Assembly: GCF_003390915.1 (NCBI RefSeq)
Contig: NZ_QMEM01000007.1
Span: 62,001-126,000 of the forward strand
Source of the DNA: Lewinella sp. IMCC34183
Lineage (GTDB): Bacteria > Bacteroidota > Bacteroidia > Chitinophagales > Saprospiraceae
DNA: 64,000 nucleotides
Direction of reading: 5' to 3'
Positions 44,641 through 52,055 of the stretch are shown here, piece by piece. The notes beneath the pieces are model-generated. The model did no database searches and was not told the DNA's origin. It was given only the letters and a program-made list of their open reading frames with translations. Every line of letters starts with the position of its first letter. The first letter of the stretch is position 1. A program made the position numbers and the translations under genes.

Positions 44641-47001
44641 TTATTCGGTAACCGTACGCGCAAAAAAGAACGGCCCCGCCCGGTGCCCCACGTGCGGCTG
44701 CAGCTTCACGGTGACCTCCTCCTTCCCGGCGGTCAGTGCGGCGGGAATGGCGTAGCGCACGTCAATGAACTTACCGTCGGCCTTGCCCGAGATATTTTCC
44801 GTGGCGATCCGCTCGCCGTCCACCAGGATGTCGAAGGTCTTGGAACCGGTATAGCCGCCCCAGTACTCGAGCACGAGCGCCATCGGCGCGTCGGCCTTGG
44901 TCTTCATCGTGAAGGATAGCCAGCCGCCCCGCTCCGAGCCCCGCGCCTTACGCCCGCGGAAGTCCGCTTCCAGGTTCAGGCTGTCGCCGGTGAAGTGGTG
45001 GTCGCGCTCGGGCTGCATTTCCCCGGGCTGGAAGCGGTCGAAGGTGATGGCCTCCAGCTGCCGTTTCCGCTCCTGCTCGGCTTCGTACGCGGCCTGCCGT
45101 TCCGCCCACTGGACCTCATTAAAGAGGTCGAGGTAGACGGTGTACGTCCGGTCGTTCACCCGGTAGAGAGGGCGCAGTTTCACGTCACGCGGCGCTCCGA
45201 TGCCCTGGGTGCGGAAGGTGCTTGTTTCCCCTGGAACGGCCTCCAGCCAGGTCGCCGGATCACGGCTTTCCGACATCAGTACGGGTACGTAGTTGCGCTG
45301 CTCCGACCGGGGATCGTCCACCGGCCCGAGGTCGGCGGCCAGCACCAGGGGGCCGTGCAGTACCGCCACCCGGCTCGCGTCGTCGGGCATGGCCTCCAGC
45401 CGAAGGGTGAAGGGCATTTCCAGGCCCACCACGTCGCCGTCGGTCCACTCCCGGCTTAACTCGATGAAACTGCCCGGCTCGCTGCTGCTCTCCAGCTGTT
45501 CGCCGTTGAGGGTTACCAGCGCCCCGGCAGTCGCCCAGGCGGGATGGCGAAGGTAGAGGGTGAAGGTCTGTGGCGCGTCGAGGGCCAGGGTGAGCTCTGT
45601 CGCTTCTTCCGCGGGGTAGCGGGTCCGCTGGGTCACGGTGACGCCGCGCTCCGCCCAGTCGAGGGTGGAGGCGATGTACTGCGTCACGTAAAGCGCGTCG
45701 TCGTTGTGGTAGTAGATATTGGCCCCGTACTTGCTGTGGTTCTCCATGCCGGTGCCGATGCAGCAGGTGAACCATTCGGGATCCTGAAAGGCCTTGTGGC
45801 CGCCCATCTCCAGGGACTGGTTATACACCACCCGTCCGTCGGCGGGGTCCTGGGAGGAGAGGATCTGATTGAAGAGCGCCCGCTCGTAGTAGTCGGCCAC
45901 CTCCGCCCGCGGCTCCCACAGGAAAAGATGCCGCGAAAGCTTGAGCATATTGTAGACGTTGCAGGTCTCGGTGGTTCCTTCGCTCAGCCGGTGGGTCAGC
46001 CGGTCCGGTGCCCCGAAGTACTCCCAGTTGCCGTGGCCGCCGGTGACGTAGGAATGGTGGTGCACGACGCGGTCCCAGAAGAATTCCGCGGGTTTGCGGT
46101 CCTGCTTCTCGCCCGTGATCTCGTATAAGCGCGAGGAGGCGATGAGTTTCGGGATCTGGGTATTGCCGTGCTTGCCGGGCAGGATGTCCTCGCCCATGGC
46201 GAGGCTGTCGATGATCGACTCGTCGTGGAACACCCGGGCGATCCGGAGGTATTTCTCCTCGCCCGTGTCCGCGTAGAGGTCGGCCAGCGTCTCCTGCACG
46301 CCGCCGAATTCGCAGTCGAGCATATCCTGCACTTCCTCGTTGGTCAAACCGAGCACGATACCGCCGATCCAGTCCGCGAAGTTCTTTTCCACCTCCAGGG
46401 CCCGCTGGTTGCCCAACAGCTGGTAAGCGTCGCGCAGGCCGGCCATCACCTTGTGGTGGGTGTAGAAGGGCGCCCAGATGCCGTTGAGGTCGAAACCCTG
46501 CGAGCGGATCTCCCCCTTCGCCACCTCGTTCTCGAAGATCGCCTTGCCGTTGTCGAAGGCGCCGAGGTACTGCCCCCCGTTGGCCCGCTGCACCTCGGCC
46601 AGTTCGTCTACGATGTAGTCGGCCCGCCGCTTGAAGGTATCGCGCCCCGTGGTCTGGTACATCAGGGCGAGCGCGCTCAGGTGGTGGCCCAGGCTGTGGC
46701 CGGCCAGCGATTCGCCTTCCCAGCCGCCGTAGGCCTCGGCCCGCGGCTCCAGCCCGGCCTGGATGCGGAAGCGGGCGAGCAGCCGGTCGGGGTCGTAAGC
46801 GAGCAGAGAGGCTTCGTTGAGCTCGGTGGCGTGCTGGAAGGGGCCGTCCAACAGGCGTACGTCGGTTAGTGCAAAGGGCATTACGACTCCTGTGACGGCT
46901 TCCTGCGCTTTCGGCGCAGCCGACTGACCGCCCAGTTCGTTCACGGAGGCGAGTACGACGACCGCCAGCCACAGTAGGGAAAAGCAAGGGGAAGATTTCA
47001 T
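44641..47001 (-). CDS. GH127-family beta-L-arabinofuranosidase (first copy)
   Basis: The ATG at 47001 (MKSSPCFSLLWLAVVVLASV) opens a signal peptide; the frame upstream to 47097 is non-coding-like. The 786-aa protein has an (alpha/alpha)6 barrel with HSLGHHLSALALMY, GGHGNWEYFG and the zinc/catalytic centre of GH127: Glu345-x-Cys347 in TTETCNVYN and Cys413-Cys414 in WFTCCIGTGMENHSKYG. In the known enzyme HypBA1 the equivalents are Glu338, Cys340, Cys417 (nucleophile) and Cys418, so the arrangement is complete. It removes beta-L-arabinofuranose residues from plant-type glycans or hydroxyproline-linked sugars. A C-terminal beta-sandwich follows. It converges on the oxidoreductase gene, and upstream lies the lipoprotein cassette. 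Confidence 0.92.
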   Translation of the reverse strand: MKSSPCFSLLWLAVVVLASVNELGGQSAAPKAQEAVTGVVMPFALTDVRLLDGPFQHATELNEASLLAYDPDRLLARFRIQAGLEPRAEAYGGWEGESLAGHSLGHHLSALALMYQTTGRDTFKRRADYIVDELAEVQRANGGQYLGAFDNGKAIFENEVAKGEIRSQGFDLNGIWAPFYTHHKVMAGLRDAYQLLGNQRALEVEKNFADWIGGIVLGLTNEEVQDMLDCEFGGVQETLADLYADTGEEKYLRIARVFHDESIIDSLAMGEDILPGKHGNTQIPKLIASSRLYEITGEKQDRKPAEFFWDRVVHHHSYVTGGHGNWEYFGAPDRLTHRLSEGTTETCNVYNMLKLSRHLFLWEPRAEVADYYERALFNQILSSQDPADGRVVYNQSLEMGGHKAFQDPEWFTCCIGTGMENHSKYGANIYYHNDDALYVTQYIASTLDWAERGVTVTQRTRYPAEEATELTLALDAPQTFTLYLRHPAWATAGALVTLNGEQLESSSEPGSFIELSREWTDGDVVGLEMPFTLRLEAMPDDASRVAVLHGPLVLAADLGPVDDPRSEQRNYVPVLMSESRDPATWLEAVPGETSTFRTQGIGAPRDVKLRPLYRVNDRTYTVYLDLFNEVQWAERQAAYEAEQERKRQLEAITFDRFQPGEMQPERDHHFTGDSLNLEADFRGRKARGSERGGWLSFTMKTKADAPMALVLEYWGGYTGSKTFDILVDGERIATENISGKADGKFIDVRYAIPAALTAGKEEVTVKLQPHVGHRAGPFFFARTVTE

Positions 47002-47397
47002 ACCCCAAGTTAAGCATAGATCGGGCAGCCCTTCGGAGGCGGCGCGCGGGTGCAGGGCCCTTGCGGGAACGGCCCCGGAGACAGGCTTTCGGTTCATTTC
47101 TTACCACCAGCGTTCGACAGCTACCACAGACTCGCTGTTGGTGCTGGCCTTTCCCCTCGATTTTTGGGATAAAGTGATACGACGGACAACTCTATAAAAC
47201 GCGGCATAGGGCCCGGAACCAGCAAATCAATACAAGAGAGCGGGGAAACACGATACAGCTTATAACATAAATTCTGCCAAAACACGTTTTATAAATTTTT
47301 TGATCTGCTTAAATTAGTTTTTATAATTTAAGACACATTCCCTTTAAATAAACGTATACTTTTTATATTGCCAACGCACCTAAAAAACACCTTTCCC
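47002..47397. promoter_or_regulatory. AT-rich divergent intergenic region before the lipoprotein cassette
   Basis: This 396-bp region lies between the divergent first GH127 gene and the first cassette lipoprotein. From about 47230 it is strongly AT-rich (AAATTTTTTGATC, TTTTTATAATTTAAG), unlike the GC-rich surroundings, as expected for a promoter. No exact -7/-33 pair was found. Confidence 0.5.
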
Positions 47398-48096
47398 ATG
47401 AGACTCCTTACCAGGACTATCCCCCTTCTTGTATTAGTGGCAGTGACCGCGGCCTGCACGCCCGAAGCGCCTTCGGTCGCCCCCGCCCCCGACAGTCTGA
47501 CCGCCAGGAATGCGCGGATTGTCCTCGCCCAGCAGACCGTTGCGCAAATCATGGACCTCTACCGGGCCACGATTGTCCGTCCTGACTATTCCTACTCCCC
47601 CGACACCTACGCCGCGAAAATAGCTGCCGGATACCGGGGGACCCACTTCGACATCCGGGAGAATGAAATCGTTGTGCCAGTTACCAAGGCCGTCTATACG
47701 CGCCGAAACCGACTCACCGATCTGGTGGAGGCCGCCAATAGCCTCCCGGATGCAATAGAACAGGTTGAGAGGGATTCGGACGTGCAAATAGCGGACTTCC
47801 GTGCGTCCGGATCAGCGGAAGCGATCGAGCGGCTGGTTGAAAATTTATACTTCAGGGAAACGCTTCAAATACTCGCGCTAAAGCTTTCTCCAGGTGGCAT
47901 TAGTCATGCTAAGTGGAGCTGGAAATGCGCGGCTGGCGTTGTTGGGGCTGCCCTAGGGGGCGGGTTAGCCGGCTGCCGGACCGGTGCCTTTATCGGAAGC
48001 TTTGGCGGCCCCGCTTCTGCCGGGGGCGGATGCGCCGCAGGAGCGGCGCTGGGGGCCATCGGTGGTGCACTGGCGGGTTCGTCCAGGTACTGCTAG
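47398..48096 (+). CDS. Lipoprotein A with a four-Cys glycine-zipper C-terminal module
   Basis: The ATG at 47398 gives a lipoprotein signal (LLVLVAVTAAC, Cys20) and a 232-aa protein. Residues about 40-170 form a soluble helical domain (NRLTDLVEAANSLPDAIEQV, LVENLYFRETLQI). From Trp175 a hydrophobic Gly/Ala-rich module follows, W-K-C177-x15-C193-x18-C212-x19-C232, the last Cys being the C-terminus. Its many G-x3-G and G-x-A-x-G steps make glycine-zipper helices, as in pore-forming bacteriocins and two-helix membrane-inserting peptides. The next gene encodes a paralogue with the same Cys spacing. I know no named family for this. A surface-displayed toxin, two-component pore, or envelope structural protein are all possible. 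The intergenic distance to the paralogue is 58 bp. Confidence 0.8.
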   Translation: MRLLTRTIPLLVLVAVTAACTPEAPSVAPAPDSLTARNARIVLAQQTVAQIMDLYRATIVRPDYSYSPDTYAAKIAAGYRGTHFDIRENEIVVPVTKAVYTRRNRLTDLVEAANSLPDAIEQVERDSDVQIADFRASGSAEAIERLVENLYFRETLQILALKLSPGGISHAKWSWKCAAGVVGAALGGGLAGCRTGAFIGSFGGPASAGGGCAAGAALGAIGGALAGSSRYC

Positions 48097-48154
48097 TGTC
48101 CCGCCGGCCTCCTTAAACCAATAGTCACAATCACTCGTAAAATTCAACCGCTCT

Positions 48155-48841
48155 ATGCGTACCCCTTACCCTTTTACCCTTTTTCTTTTCCTGCTGCTTC
48201 TCACCGCCTGTTCCGAGCGCGACGGGATACTTCCCGGCGGTGAAACCGAAACCCACGGCAGAGTAGCAATGGCCGACGAAACCTTGCACACCATTCGTGA
48301 CGTCGGATCCTATATGCACGATGCACTCCAGACCCTGGAGACGCCCAGTACGCCTGCTTACGTTTCCGCAATGCTCCACTCTTTCAGCCGGAGTCCCTAT
48401 TTGCTCATGCGGAACCAAATTAACGTTAAGCCCGCCGCGATTCCAGATCGGGGCAACCACCTGACGGCCCTGGTTGATCAGGCAAACAGTATGCAGGAAT
48501 TAATTAGCCTGGTGCAGTCCCGGATCGCCGCCTACCGCGACGACTATATCCTGCAGGGCTCCCAAGAGGCGTACGTCAGGCTCGTAGAAGCAGCCTACTT
48601 TCACGAAGTACTTGTGCTGAGCCGGTCCAGGGAATTGAGTGGTGCGATCTACCCGAAATTATCCTGGAAGTGCTTCGGAGCGGTAGCGGGCGGCGCAATA
48701 GCGGGAGGACTATCTGGATGTATGGCCGGTGGCAAGGCAGGTGTAGCCATGGGTGCGCAGGGAGCGGCCGGCGGTTGTGCTATCGGAGGCGTCATCGGGG
48801 GGATCTCCGGTGGCCTGCTGGGCTACGCCGAAGCCTGCTAA
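48155..48841 (+). CDS. Lipoprotein B, paralogue of lipoprotein A with identical Cys spacing
   Basis: The 228-aa protein has a lipobox (LLLLTACSERD, Cys19) with acidic residues after the Cys as in surface-export signals. The middle aligns with lipoprotein A (NHLTALVDQANSMQELISLV, LVEAAYFHEVLVL). The C-terminal module reads W-K-C173-x15-C189-x18-C208-x19-C228, the same spacing as A although most intervening residues differ. Glycines dominate (AGGAIAGGLSGC, GGVIGGISGGLLGY). Conserved Cys spacing with divergent filler argues for disulfides or thioether links holding a folded module. Function unknown; see the preceding gene. It is followed 50 bp later by a two-helix membrane protein on the same strand. 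Confidence 0.8.
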   Translation: MRTPYPFTLFLFLLLLTACSERDGILPGGETETHGRVAMADETLHTIRDVGSYMHDALQTLETPSTPAYVSAMLHSFSRSPYLLMRNQINVKPAAIPDRGNHLTALVDQANSMQELISLVQSRIAAYRDDYILQGSQEAYVRLVEAAYFHEVLVLSRSRELSGAIYPKLSWKCFGAVAGGAIAGGLSGCMAGGKAGVAMGAQGAAGGCAIGGVIGGISGGLLGYAEAC

Positions 48842-48891
48842 CGCAGCAGCCGGTCTCGCCGGGCAACAGACACGCGCGGCTATCTACATTT

Positions 48892-49173
48892 ATGTATCCA
48901 AACCCGTTTCGTATGCAAGAAAATTCCCCGCGTAGTCGGTTCGCTAGCCTGGCCGACCGGCTTTCGAGAAACGTACTCGGAGATGTCATACCGATTGCGG
49001 TAATGCTCGTGATTGCGGGGTATCTCAGCTACCTGCTCGTAGTAGGACAACTGCCTGCCGGAAGCCGGTATGCAGCTCTCCAGCGGCTCGTTATGTTGAC
49101 CGTGGTGGTCGGGGTCTCGTGGTTACTCTTCGCATCCATAGTGCTGGTCCGCAACGGCAACAAGTCTTGCTGA
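48892..49173 (+). CDS. Small two-helix membrane protein, possible immunity protein of the cassette
   Basis: The ATG at 48892 gives 93 aa; an ATG at 48913 would shorten it by seven. Two membrane helices are predicted (about residues 33-53, VIPIAVMLVIAGYLSYLLVV, and 68-87, LVMLTVVVGVSWLLFASIVLV), joined by a short loop (GQLPAGSRYAA). The N-terminus is charged and cytoplasmic-like. It ends in NGNKSC, so all three cassette proteins end with Cys. Small two-helix proteins next to membrane-active peptides are often immunity proteins; this is only an analogy. A hairpin (49185-49202, 7-bp stem) follows the stop by 11 bp. No family recognised. Confidence 0.65.
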   Translation: MYPNPFRMQENSPRSRFASLADRLSRNVLGDVIPIAVMLVIAGYLSYLLVVGQLPAGSRYAALQRLVMLTVVVGVSWLLFASIVLVRNGNKSC

Positions 49174-49362
49174 TCACGGTGCTACCCCCGAACGGTCGGG
49201 GGCCGGACCGGGAAACTACACGCCCCGCCAGCGGGTTGATCCCGAACATGTTGCATCGCCACGCTCGCCCGTTGAGGCAACAGCATGCCGGACATCGTCT
49301 CTGAGCATCGCGACTGCAGCGTGCGCGGCTATACCCGGCATCCACTCGGTACGGTTGTCCTA

Positions 49363-51762
49363 CTACTCCACGATCACCTCGTACAGTCCGGTCGCGTACT
49401 CCTCCGGCAGCTCGACCAGTAGCCGGATCCCGTCAGTCTGGACGGTAGAGAAAGACACGGTGTTGAGCTCGTCCTTCGCTATGGGGTAGCCGTCGCCGTC
49501 CGGCACCACCGCCGCCCATCCGTCGCCGGTCCGGTATTCGATGGTCCAATCCGCGGGAATGCGGCAGCCGCCTTCGGGGCCGTCGTCGAACCAGTAGACG
49601 CTGACCTTCGAGACATTTGCGAGGGCCGGCAGGTCCAGCTGTACCCATTCGGTGGTGTCCTTGTGCGGCCACCAGTGGAAGTAGGGGATGGAGTGGTCGT
49701 TGGAGTTTTCCGGCAGGAGCTGGTCGCGCAGGGCCAGGGTGTTTGCCGCTGCGCCCAGGGAGGTAGTGATCGTGCTTGAGTGCGTCAGGGTGGGCGCGGG
49801 GGCGGGTTGGGCCGCCTCCGGAGTGGTGGCCAGCCAGACGGCCATTTCTCCCGGTCCGCGGTTGTTCCAGAGGTGGTAGGGGATCAGGGTCAGGTCGTGG
49901 GGGGCGGAGGTGGTCAGGCTGCCGTCCAGTTCCCGGGACACGGTGCGGGCCCGTCCGTGCAGGGCGTAGATGCCGCCCAGGCTGTCCGACGGGGCCGCCG
50001 TTACCGGAGCGGACGGGTCTACCACCAGGTCGAGCACCCGCTCGCCGGGGTTGTCGGCCCACTCGGCCGCGTAGAGTAGGGGGCCTCGCTCGTAGGCTAC
50101 CCGCCCGGCGTCGGCCGTGACTTCATCGCGGGCCAGCACGGCGTGTACCTCCAGCGGAAAGTCCACTTCCACGCGGTCGCCCGGCTGCCACGTACGGTCG
50201 AGGGTGAGGTAGCCCCCGTCGTCTACCGCGACCGGCACGATAGCGTCATTGACCGTCACCGTGAAGGCCGATCGTTCGGGATCGATGTAGCGGTACAGCT
50301 CCCCGGGTACCGGAAGGTTACGGACGTAGCCGGGCACCCGCAACCGAAGCCGTGCCTTCAGCGCCCGCGCCGGATCGACCTGCAGCCGCACGCTGCCCTC
50401 CCACGGGAAGCCGCTCTGCTGCGTGAGGTGCAGCGGAGTACCGTCCACCTCGAAGTCCGTTTCGCTCGACACGTACAGGTTCACGAAGACCTCATCGTCG
50501 CGGTGGGCGTAGATGTACTCCGGCATGGAGGGCAGGGTACGCGCCACGTTGGGCGGACAGCAGGCGCAGCCAAACCATTCGCGCCGCGCGTGCTGCCCCA
50601 TGGAGGCCAGGGGGTTGGGGTAAAAGAAGTGATCCCCGGCCAGGGAGACGCCGTCCAGCACGTTGTTGTACAGCGAGCGCTCCAGTACGTCGATGTATTT
50701 GCTCTCGCCCGTCATGAGAAACAGCCGGTGGTTCCAGCGTACGACGCCCACGCCCGCGCAGGTCTCGGCGTAGGCCGACATATTTGGCAGCTCGTAGGCT
50801 GCGCCGAAGGCTTCCCCGCTGCCCGTGGCCCCGATGCCGCCGTTGAGATAGTACTTGGAGTCGGCGATGTCGTGCCAGATCCGCTCGATGGCGCGGCGGT
50901 AGGCGGAGTCGCCCGTGATGGCGGCGATGTCGGCCATGGCGGTCCACATATACGCACCGCGGACGGCGTGGCCCACGGCCTCGGACTGCTCGGTCACCGG
51001 CAGGTGTGACTGGTCGTACTCCTTGGGGTTGCCGACGCCGGAGCGGCCGCGCACGTCGAGGAAAAACTTCGCCAGGTCCAGGTAGCGCGGCTCGCCGGTG
51101 ACGCGGTAGAGCTTGACGAGGCCGATCTCCACCTCCTGGTGGCCGGGGTAGTCGCGGAGCTTCTGCTCGCCGAAGGTGGCGTCGACCAGGTCGGCGCTCT
51201 TGATCGCAACGTCCAGCAGGCTGCGCTTTTCGGTAGCGCGGTAGTGGGCCACGGCCGCTTCGTAGAGGTGCCCCAGGTTGTAGAGTTCGTGGCTGAGCTC
51301 ATGTACCAGTTCCCACCGCTTGCTGCCGGCCCAGGGGTGGACGTTCTTGCCAATGGTACGGGTAGTATAGAGGTAGCCGTCGGGCTCCTGGGCAGCGGCC
51401 ACCACTTCGATGAGGCTGTCTACCTGACGTTCCAGCGCCGCATCCGGGTAGGTCTGCAGCGAATAGCTGGCCGCCTCGATGATCTTGTAGATGTCGGAGT
51501 CGTCGAAGGGGTACTCGGTGCAGAACTGTCCCTCCATCTGCCGGGCAGCGATCCGGAAGTTGTCGATCCGCCCACTCTCCCGGCTCTTCTGGATGGCGAT
51601 CGGGATGGTGACCTCGTGGTTGATCTTGATTTTTGGCGCCCAGAATTCGTCCTGGATGGTCACCTCCGAGAAGGAAACGGGGGTGATGGGGTAGTCTTGC
51701 TGAGCGGCAACGGCGGAGACGCAGGGCAGGGTGAACAGCAAGAGTAAGGATCGGTACAGCAT
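49363..51762 (-). CDS. GH127-family beta-L-arabinofuranosidase (second, divergent copy)
   Basis: The ATG at 51762 opens a signal peptide (MLYRSLLLLFTLPCVSAVAA). The 799-aa protein has the GH127 alpha/alpha barrel (FWAPKIKINHEVTIP, QEPDGYLYT, RWELVHELSHELYNLGHLYEA). The centre is Glu333-x-Cys335 in YAETCAGVG plus a triple-Cys cluster Cys399, Cys401 and Cys402 in WFGCACCPPN, corresponding to the nucleophile and zinc ligands of the family. The C-terminal 150 residues look like a discoidin/F5-8 type carbohydrate-binding domain (WVQLDLPALANVSKVSVYW, VQTDGIRLLVELPEEY). The protein is closer to the HypBA1-type than the first copy in its barrel text. It is transcribed away from the tricorn-like gene and towards the lipoprotein cassette. 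Intact. Confidence 0.92.
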   Translation of the reverse strand: MLYRSLLLLFTLPCVSAVAAQQDYPITPVSFSEVTIQDEFWAPKIKINHEVTIPIAIQKSRESGRIDNFRIAARQMEGQFCTEYPFDDSDIYKIIEAASYSLQTYPDAALERQVDSLIEVVAAAQEPDGYLYTTRTIGKNVHPWAGSKRWELVHELSHELYNLGHLYEAAVAHYRATEKRSLLDVAIKSADLVDATFGEQKLRDYPGHQEVEIGLVKLYRVTGEPRYLDLAKFFLDVRGRSGVGNPKEYDQSHLPVTEQSEAVGHAVRGAYMWTAMADIAAITGDSAYRRAIERIWHDIADSKYYLNGGIGATGSGEAFGAAYELPNMSAYAETCAGVGVVRWNHRLFLMTGESKYIDVLERSLYNNVLDGVSLAGDHFFYPNPLASMGQHARREWFGCACCPPNVARTLPSMPEYIYAHRDDEVFVNLYVSSETDFEVDGTPLHLTQQSGFPWEGSVRLQVDPARALKARLRLRVPGYVRNLPVPGELYRYIDPERSAFTVTVNDAIVPVAVDDGGYLTLDRTWQPGDRVEVDFPLEVHAVLARDEVTADAGRVAYERGPLLYAAEWADNPGERVLDLVVDPSAPVTAAPSDSLGGIYALHGRARTVSRELDGSLTTSAPHDLTLIPYHLWNNRGPGEMAVWLATTPEAAQPAPAPTLTHSSTITTSLGAAANTLALRDQLLPENSNDHSIPYFHWWPHKDTTEWVQLDLPALANVSKVSVYWFDDGPEGGCRIPADWTIEYRTGDGWAAVVPDGDGYPIAKDELNTVSFSTVQTDGIRLLVELPEEYATGLYEVIVE

Positions 51763-52055
51763 AGGTAGCCGCAGGGCAGCGGGTATCGGGTGAAATCGGA
51801 AGATAGGAAATTGCCGCAGCGCAGTAAAACGCGGTCTCCGACCGCGCAGTACAACGCTGCCTCCGGCCGCGAAGCAGAATGCGTTCTCCGACCGCAAAGT
51901 CAAACCGCTACCTGATCCAGCACCAACCGATCATTCTAAAACTTTCCCACTCCCCCCGCACCCGCGCCCCGCCGCCAAGTCCCAAGGTAGGCCGCAGCGG
52001 GCCGCAATTATTGTCGGATATTTACGGGAGCCTTTACCAACTACCTCCCCCGCCA
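51763..52055. other. Divergent intergenic region with the 25-bp hairpin repeat
   Basis: This 293-bp region separates the second GH127 gene and the tricorn-like gene. It contains the TCC-loop repeat at 51831-51895, and the rest has nothing I can name. The frame of the downstream gene is open through much of it but shows no protein-like sequence. Confidence 0.6.
51831..51895. repeat. Three-unit 25-bp hairpin repeat (TCC-loop family), copy B
   Basis: Hairpin units start at 51831 (GCGGTCTCCGACCGC), 51856 (GCTGCCTCCGGCCGC) and 51881 (GCGTTCTCCGACCGC), exactly 25 bp apart. They share the TCC loop and paired 6-bp stems with the two-unit copy at 44590. The spacers are similar too (CAGTACAAC and AAGCAGAAT). 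Confidence 0.88.
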
